Shown here: positions 1-5,565 of the stretch, piece after piece | How positions within the stretch are numbered: the first letter of the stretch is position 1 | Layout: each line of letters begins with the position of its first letter | Assembly (NCBI GenBank): GCA_030754715.1 | Contig: JASLZV010000143.1 | Span: 1-5,565, forward strand | DNA from: Phycisphaerae bacterium | GTDB taxonomy: Bacteria; Planctomycetota; Phycisphaerae; SM23-33 | Reading direction: 5' to 3' | DNA length: 5,565 bases | The notes under the pieces: model-generated | Database searches by the model: none | What the model was told of the DNA's origin: nothing | What the model saw: the letters and a program-made list of their open reading frames with translations, nothing else | Made by a program: the position numbers and the translations under genes

Positions 1-554
1 TTGCAGGCCATGACGGCCGCGGCGTGATAAAGCATCTTTCCGGCCGAGTCAATCCGCACGGACTGGCCGCCAAGGTCGGAGGCAAGTTGCTCCAGCACCC
101 CAAGGGCTGGGTCCTGCCCTTCGCAGAAGCAGTAGGTGCCTGGGAACCCTTCGATGGCCGCCGCGGCGTCAGGAAAGGTCGCCAGCGGGTGCATGGAGCC
201 GGTGGTGCAGCCGCAGCGGTCGCGGGCGGATGCAAGGATCTCGCTGGAAAGGGCCCCGCAGCAGTGCCCCACGACGGCACCGCGACCAAAGGCGCCCTGT
301 TGGGCCAATTGGCTGCACAAGGGCTCGATGGCCTCGTCTTTTACCGTCAGCAGCACCAGCGCGCCGACCCCGGCGGCCTCGGCGATGCTGAGGACCGCTG
401 AAGGCCGACCGATCGCTTCGGCAGCGGAGCGGGCCGCTTGTTCGTTGCGGCTGGCCACCGCAGCCACTCGCCGACCGGCCCGCGCGGCCAGTTGCGCGAT
501 GGTCGTGCCCACCTTCCCGCATCCGATGATCGAAATGTCCGGCCTCTGCGACAT
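1..554 (-). CDS. Rossmann-like/DUF2520 family protein (NADP-dependent oxidoreductase-like), 3' end cut by window edge
   Basis: This reading frame starts with ATG at 554 and stays open to the left edge, giving 184 visible residues. The N-terminus is a dinucleotide-binding Rossmann fold, with beta strand ISII followed by GCGKVG (residues 11-16, GxGxxG). Later landmarks are GHCCGALSS (96-104), SMHPLATFPD (120-129) and YHAAAVMAC (176-184). These match the two-domain Rossmann-like/DUF2520 family (COG5495), which resembles pyrroline-5-carboxylate reductase and ketopantoate/6-phosphogluconate-type dehydrogenases. Family members are usually about 260-300 residues, so roughly a third is missing at the C-terminus. 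The substrate is not established for this family. The start was chosen because the Rossmann strand begins a few residues later, as is usual; the ribosome site is only a G-rich GGGCGGG. The 93 bp between this gene and the beta-CASP gene (555-647) hold no convincing promoter or terminator, so it may be read from the promoter upstream of that gene. Confidence 0.88.
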   Translation of the reverse strand, partial: MSQRPDISIIGCGKVGTTIAQLAARAGRRVAAVASRNEQAARSAAEAIGRPSAVLSIAEAAGVGALVLLTVKDEAIEPLCSQLAQQGAFGRGAVVGHCCGALSSEILASARDRCGCTTGSMHPLATFPDAAAAIEGFPGTYCFCEGQDPALGVLEQLASDLGGQSVRIDSAGKMLYHAAAVMAC

Positions 555-647
555 AATCCCGCCCAATCTCGCAACGGCAAATAATCCATACTGACCAACC
601 ACTTCAAACAGAACCCGTCAACCAACAAACCAGCCGGCTTGGTCGCT

Positions 648-2045
648 CTACGTCAGGTCGAACCTCTGCCCCGGTATCGGGGCTGTAACATTGGAACATC
701 CGGCCGCCTCAAGGAGTCTCTTCATTGCCTGCAACTGGGAGCCCTCACCGTGGACAACAAAAGCGGCCTTCAGGTTCTTCGCCAGGGGGCCCAGGCAGTG
801 CGCGAAGTCGTCACGGTCGGCGTGGGCCGAAAAGCCGTTGAGGATTTCCACGCGGCACAACAGTTTATACATTCGCCCGTAGATCTTGAGTTCCTCGCGC
901 CGCTCCACAATCCGACGCCCCAGGGTGTGCTGGGCCATGAAGCCGACCACGACAACGGTGTTGGCCTCATTCTCGATGTTGTTCTTGAGGTGGTGTTTGA
1001 TTCGTCCGGCCTCACACATCCCGCTGGAGGCGATAATTACACACGGCTCGGCCATGGTGTTGAGGGCCTTGGACCGCTTCACGTCGGTGATGTAGGTGAT
1101 GCGGGATTGGCCGAAGATGTCGCCGCGGAGATGCCAGAAGTCGGCCGCCTCTTCGTCGTAACATTCCGGATGCTTCTTGAACACCTCGGTGGCGTTGACC
1201 GACAGAGGGGAGTCCACAAAGATCGGCAGCGGCTCCAGCAGGCCTTCATAGATGGCCTGGGCAAGGTAATACACCACCGTCTGTGTCCGCCCCACGCTGA
1301 ATGCCGGGATGATGACCTTTCCCCCGGCGTCGCGGGTCTGTTGGATGATGCGGACCAGTTGATTCTTCATGTCTGTGGGGTTGCGGTGGCGGCGGTTGGC
1401 GTAGGTGCTCTCTGTAATCAGGTAATCTGCCGGCGGCATGGGTGATATGGGGTCGCGGAGGATAGGCAGGGCCAGCCGGCCCAGGTCGCCGGTGTATAGC
1501 AGGCGGACGGGTTTGGGTCCGTCGATTTCAACCAGTACGCACGCTGAGCCGAGAATATGCCCCGCCTCCACGAGCGTTGCCGAGGCCCCGTCAGCCAACT
1601 CGAATCGCTCGTCGTAAGGCACGTGATGAATCAGGCTGCAGGCTCGCTTCGCATCTTTCCTGCCGTAGAGCGGTTTGATGTGCTCAGACGCCTTGCGGGC
1701 GCGCCTTTCGTTCCAGAATCTGGCGTCTTCCTCCTGGATGTGCGCCGAGTCGGCCAGCATGATTCCGCATAGGTCAGCGGTGGCGGATGTGGCGTGGATC
1801 GGACCGCTGAAGCCCCGTTTCACAAGGCCGGGCAGATTGCCGCTGTGGTCGATGTGCGCGTGGCTGAGCAGGACGGCGTGGATGCTGCCGGGACGCACGG
1901 GAAAGGTCTCGTTTCGCTTGCGGGCGTTGCTGCGCCGCCCCTGGTACAGCCCGCAGTCCATTGCGATCGTTCCGCCGTCCAGGTGCAGAAGGTGCATCGA
2001 GCCTGTAACCGTCTGGGACGCTCCGTAAAATTCCAACTCAGCCAT
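648..2045 (-). CDS. Beta-CASP metallo-beta-lactamase fold protein (CPSF73-like RNA-processing exo/endonuclease family)
   Basis: The 465-residue protein is full length for the bacterial stand-alone beta-CASP family (COG1236). All zinc-site motifs are present: motif 2 HAHIDH (62-67), motif 3 His163 (EAGHILGS), motif 4 Asp187 (YTGDLG), motif B His408 (GFSAHAD) and motif C His432 (VVHGE). The beta-CASP insert is marked by ESTYANRRHR (212-221), PAFSVGRTQ (247-255), VDSPLS (277-282), SSGMCEAGR (340-348) and GFMAQHTLGRR (368-378). The C-terminal RNA-specificity region follows. Known members (CPSF73 and bacterial/archaeal relatives such as TTHA0252) are zinc-dependent ribonucleases in the cytoplasm; the RNA target here is unknown. 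The N-terminus (MAELEFYGASQTVTGS) matches where the family normally starts, although the Shine-Dalgarno sequence is poor. A sigma70-like promoter lies about 80 bp upstream, so the gene is probably transcribed on its own or together with the DUF2520 gene downstream. Nothing appears truncated or mutated. Confidence 0.95.
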   Translation of the reverse strand: MAELEFYGASQTVTGSMHLLHLDGGTIAMDCGLYQGRRSNARKRNETFPVRPGSIHAVLLSHAHIDHSGNLPGLVKRGFSGPIHATSATADLCGIMLADSAHIQEEDARFWNERRARKASEHIKPLYGRKDAKRACSLIHHVPYDERFELADGASATLVEAGHILGSACVLVEIDGPKPVRLLYTGDLGRLALPILRDPISPMPPADYLITESTYANRRHRNPTDMKNQLVRIIQQTRDAGGKVIIPAFSVGRTQTVVYYLAQAIYEGLLEPLPIFVDSPLSVNATEVFKKHPECYDEEAADFWHLRGDIFGQSRITYITDVKRSKALNTMAEPCVIIASSGMCEAGRIKHHLKNNIENEANTVVVVGFMAQHTLGRRIVERREELKIYGRMYKLLCRVEILNGFSAHADRDDFAHCLGPLAKNLKAAFVVHGEGSQLQAMKRLLEAAGCSNVTAPIPGQRFDLT

Positions 2046-2126
2046 TTCTTGGCATTTCTCGAAGGTGTTGCATTGCCCGGAGATACAAACGTTGCGCGGC
2101 GGTCCCGGTGCATCGGGGCCAGCAGC

Positions 2127-2154
2127 ATCATACGGTTATTTCGCCTACCTTCAA
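2127..2154 (-). promoter_or_regulatory. Sigma70-like promoter for the beta-CASP gene
   Basis: Reading the minus strand, TTGAAG (2149-2154; 4 of 6 to TTGACA) is followed after a 16-bp spacer by TATGAT (2127-2132; 5 of 6 to TATAAT). Transcription would start near 2120, leaving a leader of about 75 nt before the ATG at 2045. It is the best-formed -35/-10 pair in the window and lies in a gap between genes. Sigma-factor consensus in the host is assumed to resemble the standard one. Confidence 0.5.
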
Positions 2155-2164
2155 GCGTCGAGCA

Positions 2165-2183
2165 GGTCCTGGACCCTGAGGGT
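2165..2183. repeat. Two overlapping short palindromes upstream of the beta-CASP promoter
   Basis: GGTCCtGGACC (2165-2175) and ACCCTgAGGGT (2173-2183) are both perfect 5+1+5 inverted repeats and share three bases. They lie about 10 bp upstream of the -35 element at 2149-2154, a position suitable for a regulator-binding site, and within the gap after the GH3 stop codon. The stems are short and no T-run follows, so a terminator for the GH3 gene is less likely. Chance occurrence in GC-rich DNA cannot be excluded. Confidence 0.3.
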
Positions 2184-2233
2184 AAGCCCCCAAGGCGCTG
2201 TCGGCCGCGGTACGTTTGTCTCTGCCGCGTGTG

Positions 2234-3910
2234 TTACAAAACTTCTCCGGGGTCGCGATGTTCTATCGATTGTTCCTCAGTCAGTATGTCGGTCAGGAGA
2301 TATTGATGTTTGTACTGTTCGGGCCGCCCTCGGCGGTCGCGGATTTTTTCATCCTCCATCTGCCCCAATGTCCCTGGCGGCAGGGCTCTCGGGCGGATCG
2401 CGCCCAGGCGCCCACTGGCTCGTTTGGAGTGATATTCAATATTCAGTTCGCTCAGGGCCCGGTCCAGGCGGTCGGCCAGAGGTTCCAGGTCACTCCCGTC
2501 GGGCGCCTCGAGGCTCAGTTCGTAGTACGGCCTGGGGGCAAACCTGCCTTGCAGGACGAACCGCTCCATCGCCAGGCCGCCGGCGAGCGAGGCGATGCGC
2601 ATCGCCTCGACCACCTGGTGCTCGGTGATCTTCTCGCCGGTGATGTTGGCGGTGTGTGGCCCGCGCGAAAGGAACTCGAACACGGGACTCTCGCCCAGCC
2701 GATCAACGACGCGGACGCGATCGTCGAGGTCGTACCGCCACAGACCGGCCCAGTTGGTGACCACGAGGAAGTATTCCCGCCCGACTTCGACTTCGTGTGC
2801 TCGCAGCGTTTCACAACGGTCGGTCTGGCGCTGGTTGGCCGGGGCAAACTCCAGGAAGTTCGCGGTGATTTCGGCCACTCCGGCGGCCGTGCCGGATTTC
2901 AGCGGTAGCGAAAACCGCCCTTCGCTCGCCACCAGGCCGATGTCGCGGATAGGCACGCCGCCGAACAATTTGCTGAGGCGCGGCAGGTACAGTTTGAGCG
3001 TTCCTCCGGTCCAGTTGGCCAGCAGGGCGGGGCGCCAGAAATGGGTGGGCAGCAGTTGCCCGTCGTCGTGCAGGCCGGCCTCCATACGCCGCGCCAGTGC
3101 CCGGTTGCGTTTGAACCGCAACGACCGTGCGATTTGATGCGGCCGTTCGCCCGGAGGGCGTGTGGTTCCGTCGGCTACGTCGCGGATGAGGCGTTCCGCG
3201 TGGGCCTGTCCCACCTCGATCATACTAATCGTGCTGGAAGGGTTGGCCGTGGTGATCATCGCCACGTCGCGTCCCACGCCGCATCGCAGGATGGTGTAGT
3301 ACTTGGTCTGGGGATCTTTCAGCGTGGTGACGGCCTCCGGCACGACGTACATGCGGTGGACGATACGTTTCTGCATCTGTACCAGCAGGCCGCTAATCGC
3401 CCCGCACGGCAGGCCCACGGGGCTGGTCGTCTCGCGCATGGGCGAGTAGATCTGGAGGATCGGGCGCAGCCACCCGCTGGGATGGTCGCGAAGCGCGGTC
3501 ACCCCCCATATGTTCCACCCACGGCGCATCTGGTTGGCGAACCGTTGGGTCACGGGGATGTGTTTCGGCTGACCGGTGGTCCCGCTGGTCAGCGAGAACA
3601 TCAACACCCGCTCGCCGGGAGGCAGAAGGGCGTTTGAGTCGCCCTCGAGCACGCGCCGCATATAGGGGCGAAGTTCCTCGTAGCTGCGGATGGGCACAGC
3701 CGAGATAAAGTCTCCATACGAGCGGATGCCGCCAAACCCGTGGTCCCGGCCAAACGCTGTATCGCTGTGATGTCGAACCAGTCGCAACAGCAGTTCCTGT
3801 TGGACCTGTGCGGTGCGCCGGTGCGCTTCCAGGAATGCCCGGCGCTGTCGCTGGGCGTGCCGGCCCGCCAGAAACGCTACCGGCCGCAGGATGGTGCGAT
3901 TGATGCCCAT
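2234..3910 (-). CDS. GH3-family acyl-acid adenylating enzyme (GH3 auxin-responsive promoter family protein)
   Basis: The 558-residue protein is similar in length to bacterial and plant GH3 proteins, a branch of the acyl-adenylate-forming (ANL) superfamily. Plant members activate a carboxylic acid with ATP and conjugate it to an amino acid; the substrates of bacterial members are largely unknown. Visible landmarks are the ATP-binding loop SLTSGTTGQPK (106-116), SEGR (329-332) in the nucleotide-binding region, YDLDD (393-397) at the place of the YxxGD-type ATP-ribose motif, and TGEKITE (424-430) near the hinge to the C-terminal domain, which ends around KHQYLL (534-539). It is predicted to be cytoplasmic, with no signal peptide or membrane segment. 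The start ATG at 3910 has only a weak AAGA ribosome site, but the N-terminus (MGINRTILRPVAFLAGRHAQ) looks natural. Its upstream neighbours are an alpha/beta hydrolase and a ketosynthase, which suggests an acyl or polyketide-like substrate; this is inference. The glycine of YxxGD is Asp here, possibly normal for bacterial homologues. Confidence 0.92.
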   Translation of the reverse strand: MGINRTILRPVAFLAGRHAQRQRRAFLEAHRRTAQVQQELLLRLVRHHSDTAFGRDHGFGGIRSYGDFISAVPIRSYEELRPYMRRVLEGDSNALLPPGERVLMFSLTSGTTGQPKHIPVTQRFANQMRRGWNIWGVTALRDHPSGWLRPILQIYSPMRETTSPVGLPCGAISGLLVQMQKRIVHRMYVVPEAVTTLKDPQTKYYTILRCGVGRDVAMITTANPSSTISMIEVGQAHAERLIRDVADGTTRPPGERPHQIARSLRFKRNRALARRMEAGLHDDGQLLPTHFWRPALLANWTGGTLKLYLPRLSKLFGGVPIRDIGLVASEGRFSLPLKSGTAAGVAEITANFLEFAPANQRQTDRCETLRAHEVEVGREYFLVVTNWAGLWRYDLDDRVRVVDRLGESPVFEFLSRGPHTANITGEKITEHQVVEAMRIASLAGGLAMERFVLQGRFAPRPYYELSLEAPDGSDLEPLADRLDRALSELNIEYHSKRASGRLGAIRPRALPPGTLGQMEDEKIRDRRGRPEQYKHQYLLTDILTEEQSIEHRDPGEVL

Positions 3911-3936
3911 TCTTGATCGTTGAAATCCGAATGGCG

Positions 3937-3942
3937 AGTATA
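3937..3942 (-). promoter_or_regulatory. Possible -10 element for the GH3 gene
   Basis: The minus strand reads TATACT (5 of 6 to TATAAT) 26 bp upstream of the GH3 start codon. No good -35 hexamer is present at the usual 16-18 bp spacing, where the sequence is TGGGTT-like. If used, the leader would be about 20 nt. This is a weak call resting on a single hexamer in a gap of about 90 bp. Confidence 0.25.
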
Positions 3943-3971
3943 CAGGATCCGGTGCTCGAAACCCACTGCTC

Positions 3972-4013
3972 CGAGGTGGTGCGATGATGAGCGTGGTGCT
4001 TCAGGCCACCTCG
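3972..4013. repeat. Inverted repeat spanning the hydrolase stop codon
   Basis: CGAGGTGG (3972-3979) and CCACCTCG (4006-4013) form a perfect 8-bp inverted repeat around a 26-nt loop that contains the stop codon of the alpha/beta hydrolase (4001-4003). In the transcript it could fold as a 3'-end hairpin that ends the hydrolase message or protects it. There is no U-run after the stem and the loop is long, so an intrinsic terminator of the classical kind is not supported. Confidence 0.3.
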
Positions 4014-5062
4014 ATGTCGGCCGGCGGGGTCACCTCGATCCGGCCGATAGGCTCGTGGGCGAGGTGTTTTCGGAAGAACTCAACGGCGCGGGCTGCATAC
4101 TCCACAGGCTCAATGATCGCCGCCTGGTTGTGCTTTGCCTCCGGTACGATCCAGAGGTACTTAGGGGAGGGGGCCTCAGCGTACAGAAGGCGAGTCTGGT
4201 CCTCGCGGATGTAACTGTCCTTCTGCCCGTAGATGAACAGGATCGGGCAATCACGCAGTTCCCGCGCGGCCTTGCGAACCGAGGGGTAGCGACAGGCCAG
4301 TTTGGGCTGGGCGAACCGCATCAGCAGCCAAAACAGAAACTGCCAGAACTTCTCACTGTGGTTCTCGTACACGAGTTTGACACGCGCAAAAATGCGAGCC
4401 CAGCGTTTCATGAACGAGATGATCGTCAGGTCGGTGCTGAAGACTCCGTCGCACAAAACCGCCTTGACGGTCGGCGTGCTGCAGGCCGCCAGCAACGCCG
4501 CACCCGCGCCGCGAGAGATACCGAACAGCCCCACGTCGGCTGGCCGACCGGCTGCCACAAGGTTCGCCTCCACGTAGGCCAGGGCGCCCAGCGTGTCTTC
4601 CAATTCCTTGTCCGAGGGCCATTGCAGCGGCTTGTACCGCCCGCGATTGCTGCTGTCCCCGTGCCCGCGATAGTCGAACGTGAATACGTCGAAGCCGGCC
4701 TCGATCAGCGGGCGCGCGTAACGGGCGCAACTGTACATGTCCGAACCGTACTCGTGGCAGAACAGGATCGTGCCTTTGTATTCGTTGTGCTTGGGCGGTC
4801 TGAGGTGCATACCACGGAGAGACACGCCGTCAAAACTGCGAAATCGAACCAACTCCCCGTGCAGACGCTGGAAGTCCACCGGGCCCATCGAAAGCGGCGG
4901 CGGGGTGTCCACGAAAATATTGAGGCAAATCCGGACGTATTTTGCCAGCAGCAGCACCAGGAAAACCACCAGAGACAGGCACGTCATTGCGATAACCACA
5001 GCCGCCCAATGACGCACAATCCACGGGGCTTGTTCGGCGATCGCTGTCATCTCTGCGAGCAT
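4001..5062 (-). CDS. Membrane-anchored alpha/beta hydrolase (serine hydrolase)
   Basis: From ATG at 5062 the protein has 353 residues. A single hydrophobic segment (about 19-40, WAAVVIAMTC through VLLLA) anchors it to the membrane; no signal-peptidase site is evident. The alpha/beta-hydrolase domain follows: an oxyanion region CHEYGSD (102-108), FDYRGHGDS (129-137), the nucleophile elbow GISRG (181-185, Ser183), the acid Asp282 (YGQKDSYI) and His311 (EAKHNQA). The Ser-Asp-His triad is therefore intact. Related proteins include esterases, acyl-transferring enzymes and peptidases, so the substrate cannot be named. A longer reading begins with TTG at 5158 and adds 32 residues. I prefer 5062 because AGGAA lies 6 nt upstream, while the TTG has no ribosome site and sits almost at the expected transcription start of the TATAAT at 5167-5172. 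A second ATG at 5050 is also possible. The gene lies between a ketosynthase and a GH3 enzyme, which suggests a role in releasing or transferring acyl groups; this is inference only. Confidence 0.9.
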   Translation of the reverse strand: MLAEMTAIAEQAPWIVRHWAAVVIAMTCLSLVVFLVLLLAKYVRICLNIFVDTPPPLSMGPVDFQRLHGELVRFRSFDGVSLRGMHLRPPKHNEYKGTILFCHEYGSDMYSCARYARPLIEAGFDVFTFDYRGHGDSSNRGRYKPLQWPSDKELEDTLGALAYVEANLVAAGRPADVGLFGISRGAGAALLAACSTPTVKAVLCDGVFSTDLTIISFMKRWARIFARVKLVYENHSEKFWQFLFWLLMRFAQPKLACRYPSVRKAARELRDCPILFIYGQKDSYIREDQTRLLYAEAPSPKYLWIVPEAKHNQAAIIEPVEYAARAVEFFRKHLAHEPIGRIEVTPPADIEVA

Positions 5063-5068
5063 GCTCGG

Positions 5069-5073
5069 TTCCT
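5069..5073 (-). promoter_or_regulatory. Ribosome binding site that decides the hydrolase start
   Basis: AGGAA on the minus strand lies 6 nt before the ATG at 5062. It is the clearest Shine-Dalgarno match at any start in this window and favours this ATG over the upstream TTG at 5158. Confidence 0.55.
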
Positions 5074-5166
5074 GGGGTAATTTTGGCCAATGAATCCTGA
5101 GCCCGCCGAGTCCTGGGGGCGTATCGACCAATGCATACGCATGGCCGCAGTTGCTCAACGGGTTGC

Positions 5167-5172
5167 ATTATA
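5167..5172 (-). promoter_or_regulatory. Perfect TATAAT -10 element upstream of the hydrolase
   Basis: The minus strand carries an exact TATAAT in the gap after the ketosynthase gene. The best -35-like hexamer, TTGAGG (5194-5199), is 21 bp away, which is longer than ideal; at 17 bp the sequence is GGGACT. Transcription would begin near 5160, giving about 100 nt of leader before the ATG at 5062. The strong -10 and weak or misplaced -35 could mean activator dependence. Confidence 0.4.
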
Positions 5173-5219
5173 GCGCCGGGCGGAAGGAAAGTCCCTCAAA
5201 ATCGGGCAAGCCCCGGCGC
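5173..5219. repeat. GC-rich inverted repeat abutting the -10 element
   Basis: GCGCCGGG (5173-5180) and CCCGGCGC (5212-5219) are a perfect 8-bp inverted repeat with a 31-nt centre. One arm touches the TATAAT at 5167-5172, so the whole -35/spacer region lies between the arms. It could be a hairpin ending the ketosynthase message, which stops about 35 bp upstream at 5252, or a binding site controlling the hydrolase promoter. Inside it, CGGG(5203-5206)/CCCG(5212-5215) with TTTT following on the minus strand forms a much weaker terminator-like structure. Confidence 0.35.
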
Positions 5220-5251
5220 CGCTGGTGCTCGGCCGCACGCGTAACGAACCT

Positions 5252-5565
5252 CTAGGTGCTCGTTTCGCCGCGCGTGATGATGAGGGTGTTGTTTTGCCCA
5301 CCGAAGCCCATGGAGTTGCTCATGCAGATGTCGACCCGAGCGTCGCGGGGCTGATTGGGCACGTAGTCCAGGTCGCAATGGGGGTCCGGCGTCGTGTAGT
5401 TGGTGGTCGGTGGAAGCACCTGGTCGCGCAGGGCCAGCACGCACGTGATCAGTTCGGTGGCCCCGGCGGCGGCGATCAGGTGCCCCATCATGCTCTTGAT
5501 GCTGGAAATGGGCACCTTGGTCGCCAGGTCGCCGAAGACCTGTTTGATAGCCTGAGTCTCTACCT
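5252..5565 (-). CDS. Beta-ketoacyl-ACP synthase, FabF (KAS II) type, C-terminal fragment cut by window edge
   Basis: The frame is open from the right edge to TAG at 5252-5254 and shows the last 103 residues. It contains IKSMMGH (visible residues 22-28), where Lys23 and His28 keep the spacing of E. coli FabF Lys335 and His340, followed by LIAAAGATE. Further on are PDPHCDLDYVPN (54-65), a near-match to the FabF C-terminal region, and SMGFGGQN (78-85), the glycine-rich gating loop next to the active site. The second catalytic His and the Lys are intact, so this is more likely an active ketosynthase than a chain-length factor; the active-site Cys lies outside the window. The enzyme performs decarboxylative Claisen condensation of acyl chains with malonyl-ACP in the cytoplasm. 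Whether it serves housekeeping fatty-acid synthesis or a dedicated pathway cannot be decided from this piece. The hydrolase gene follows after 189 bp with its own promoter-like sequence. Confidence 0.93.
   Translation of the reverse strand, partial: VETQAIKQVFGDLATKVPISSIKSMMGHLIAAAGATELITCVLALRDQVLPPTTNYTTPDPHCDLDYVPNQPRDARVDICMSNSMGFGGQNNTLIITRGETST

Noticed and set aside
630..645. Palindrome AGCCGGCT just after the beta-CASP stop codon as a terminator
   Set aside because: It has no room for a loop when folded and is not followed by a continuous T-run, only a GT-rich stretch.
555..647. Possible separate promoter for the DUF2520 gene (TTGACG, TTGAAG and TATGGA are present on the minus strand)
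   Set aside because: No -35/-10 combination has acceptable spacing: TTGAAG to TATGGA is 11 bp and TTGACG to TATGGA is about 25 bp.
639..1445. Plus-strand reading frame of 268 codons opposite the beta-CASP gene
   Set aside because: It is a shadow of the minus-strand gene, which carries every zinc-binding motif; no domain or ribosome site is seen in the shadow frame.
2216..2908. Plus-strand frame of 230 codons opposite the GH3 C-terminus
   Set aside because: It is antisense to the GH3 coding sequence with no recognisable motif; best explained by GC-rich codon structure.
4002..4055. Repeated CACCTCGAT in the 3' end of the hydrolase gene
   Set aside because: It encodes two similar IEV tripeptides at the protein C-terminus; only two short copies, so no repeat array.
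3920..5080. Long plus-strand reading frame of 386 codons opposite the hydrolase gene
   Set aside because: It lies entirely antisense to a gene with clear catalytic motifs, its translation has low-complexity Arg/Gly/His-rich composition and no recognisable domain, and such frames are common opposite high-GC genes.

Overview
The window looks like ordinary chromosomal DNA from a high-GC bacterium. The gene content and protein style (a bacterial GH3-type acyl-adenylating enzyme beside a FabF-like ketosynthase, a beta-CASP metallo-hydrolase and a Rossmann/DUF2520 protein) would suit a planctomycete or a related lineage. That placement is inferred from protein style and not proven. No mobile element, CRISPR array, RNA gene or phage gene is visible.

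Five protein genes, all on the minus strand, account for nearly the whole window. In transcription order, from the right edge to the left, they are: (1) the C-terminal end of a beta-ketoacyl-ACP synthase of the FabF type, cut by the right edge; (2) a membrane-anchored alpha/beta hydrolase with an intact Ser-Asp-His triad; (3) a GH3-family acyl-acid adenylating/amido-synthetase-like enzyme; (4) a complete beta-CASP metallo-beta-lactamase protein (CPSF73-like, RNA-processing type); (5) the N-terminal two-thirds or so of a Rossmann/DUF2520 protein, cut by the left edge.

The gaps are short, from about 90 to 190 bp. Three of them hold sigma70-like signals on the minus strand. There is a good -35/-10 pair ahead of the beta-CASP gene (2127-2154), a perfect TATAAT ahead of the hydrolase (5167-5172), and a TATACT ahead of the GH3 gene (3937-3942). 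The genes therefore do not look like one tightly coupled operon. Short perfect inverted repeats lie beside two of these promoters.

The ketosynthase, hydrolase and GH3 enzyme could act together: one extends an acyl chain on a carrier protein, one hydrolyses or transfers an ester or thioester, and one activates a free carboxylate as an acyl-adenylate. This is an inference from adjacency. The beta-CASP nuclease and the DUF2520 protein look like separate neighbours. I see no clearly novel system. The ketosynthase/hydrolase/GH3 neighbourhood is the part most worth following.
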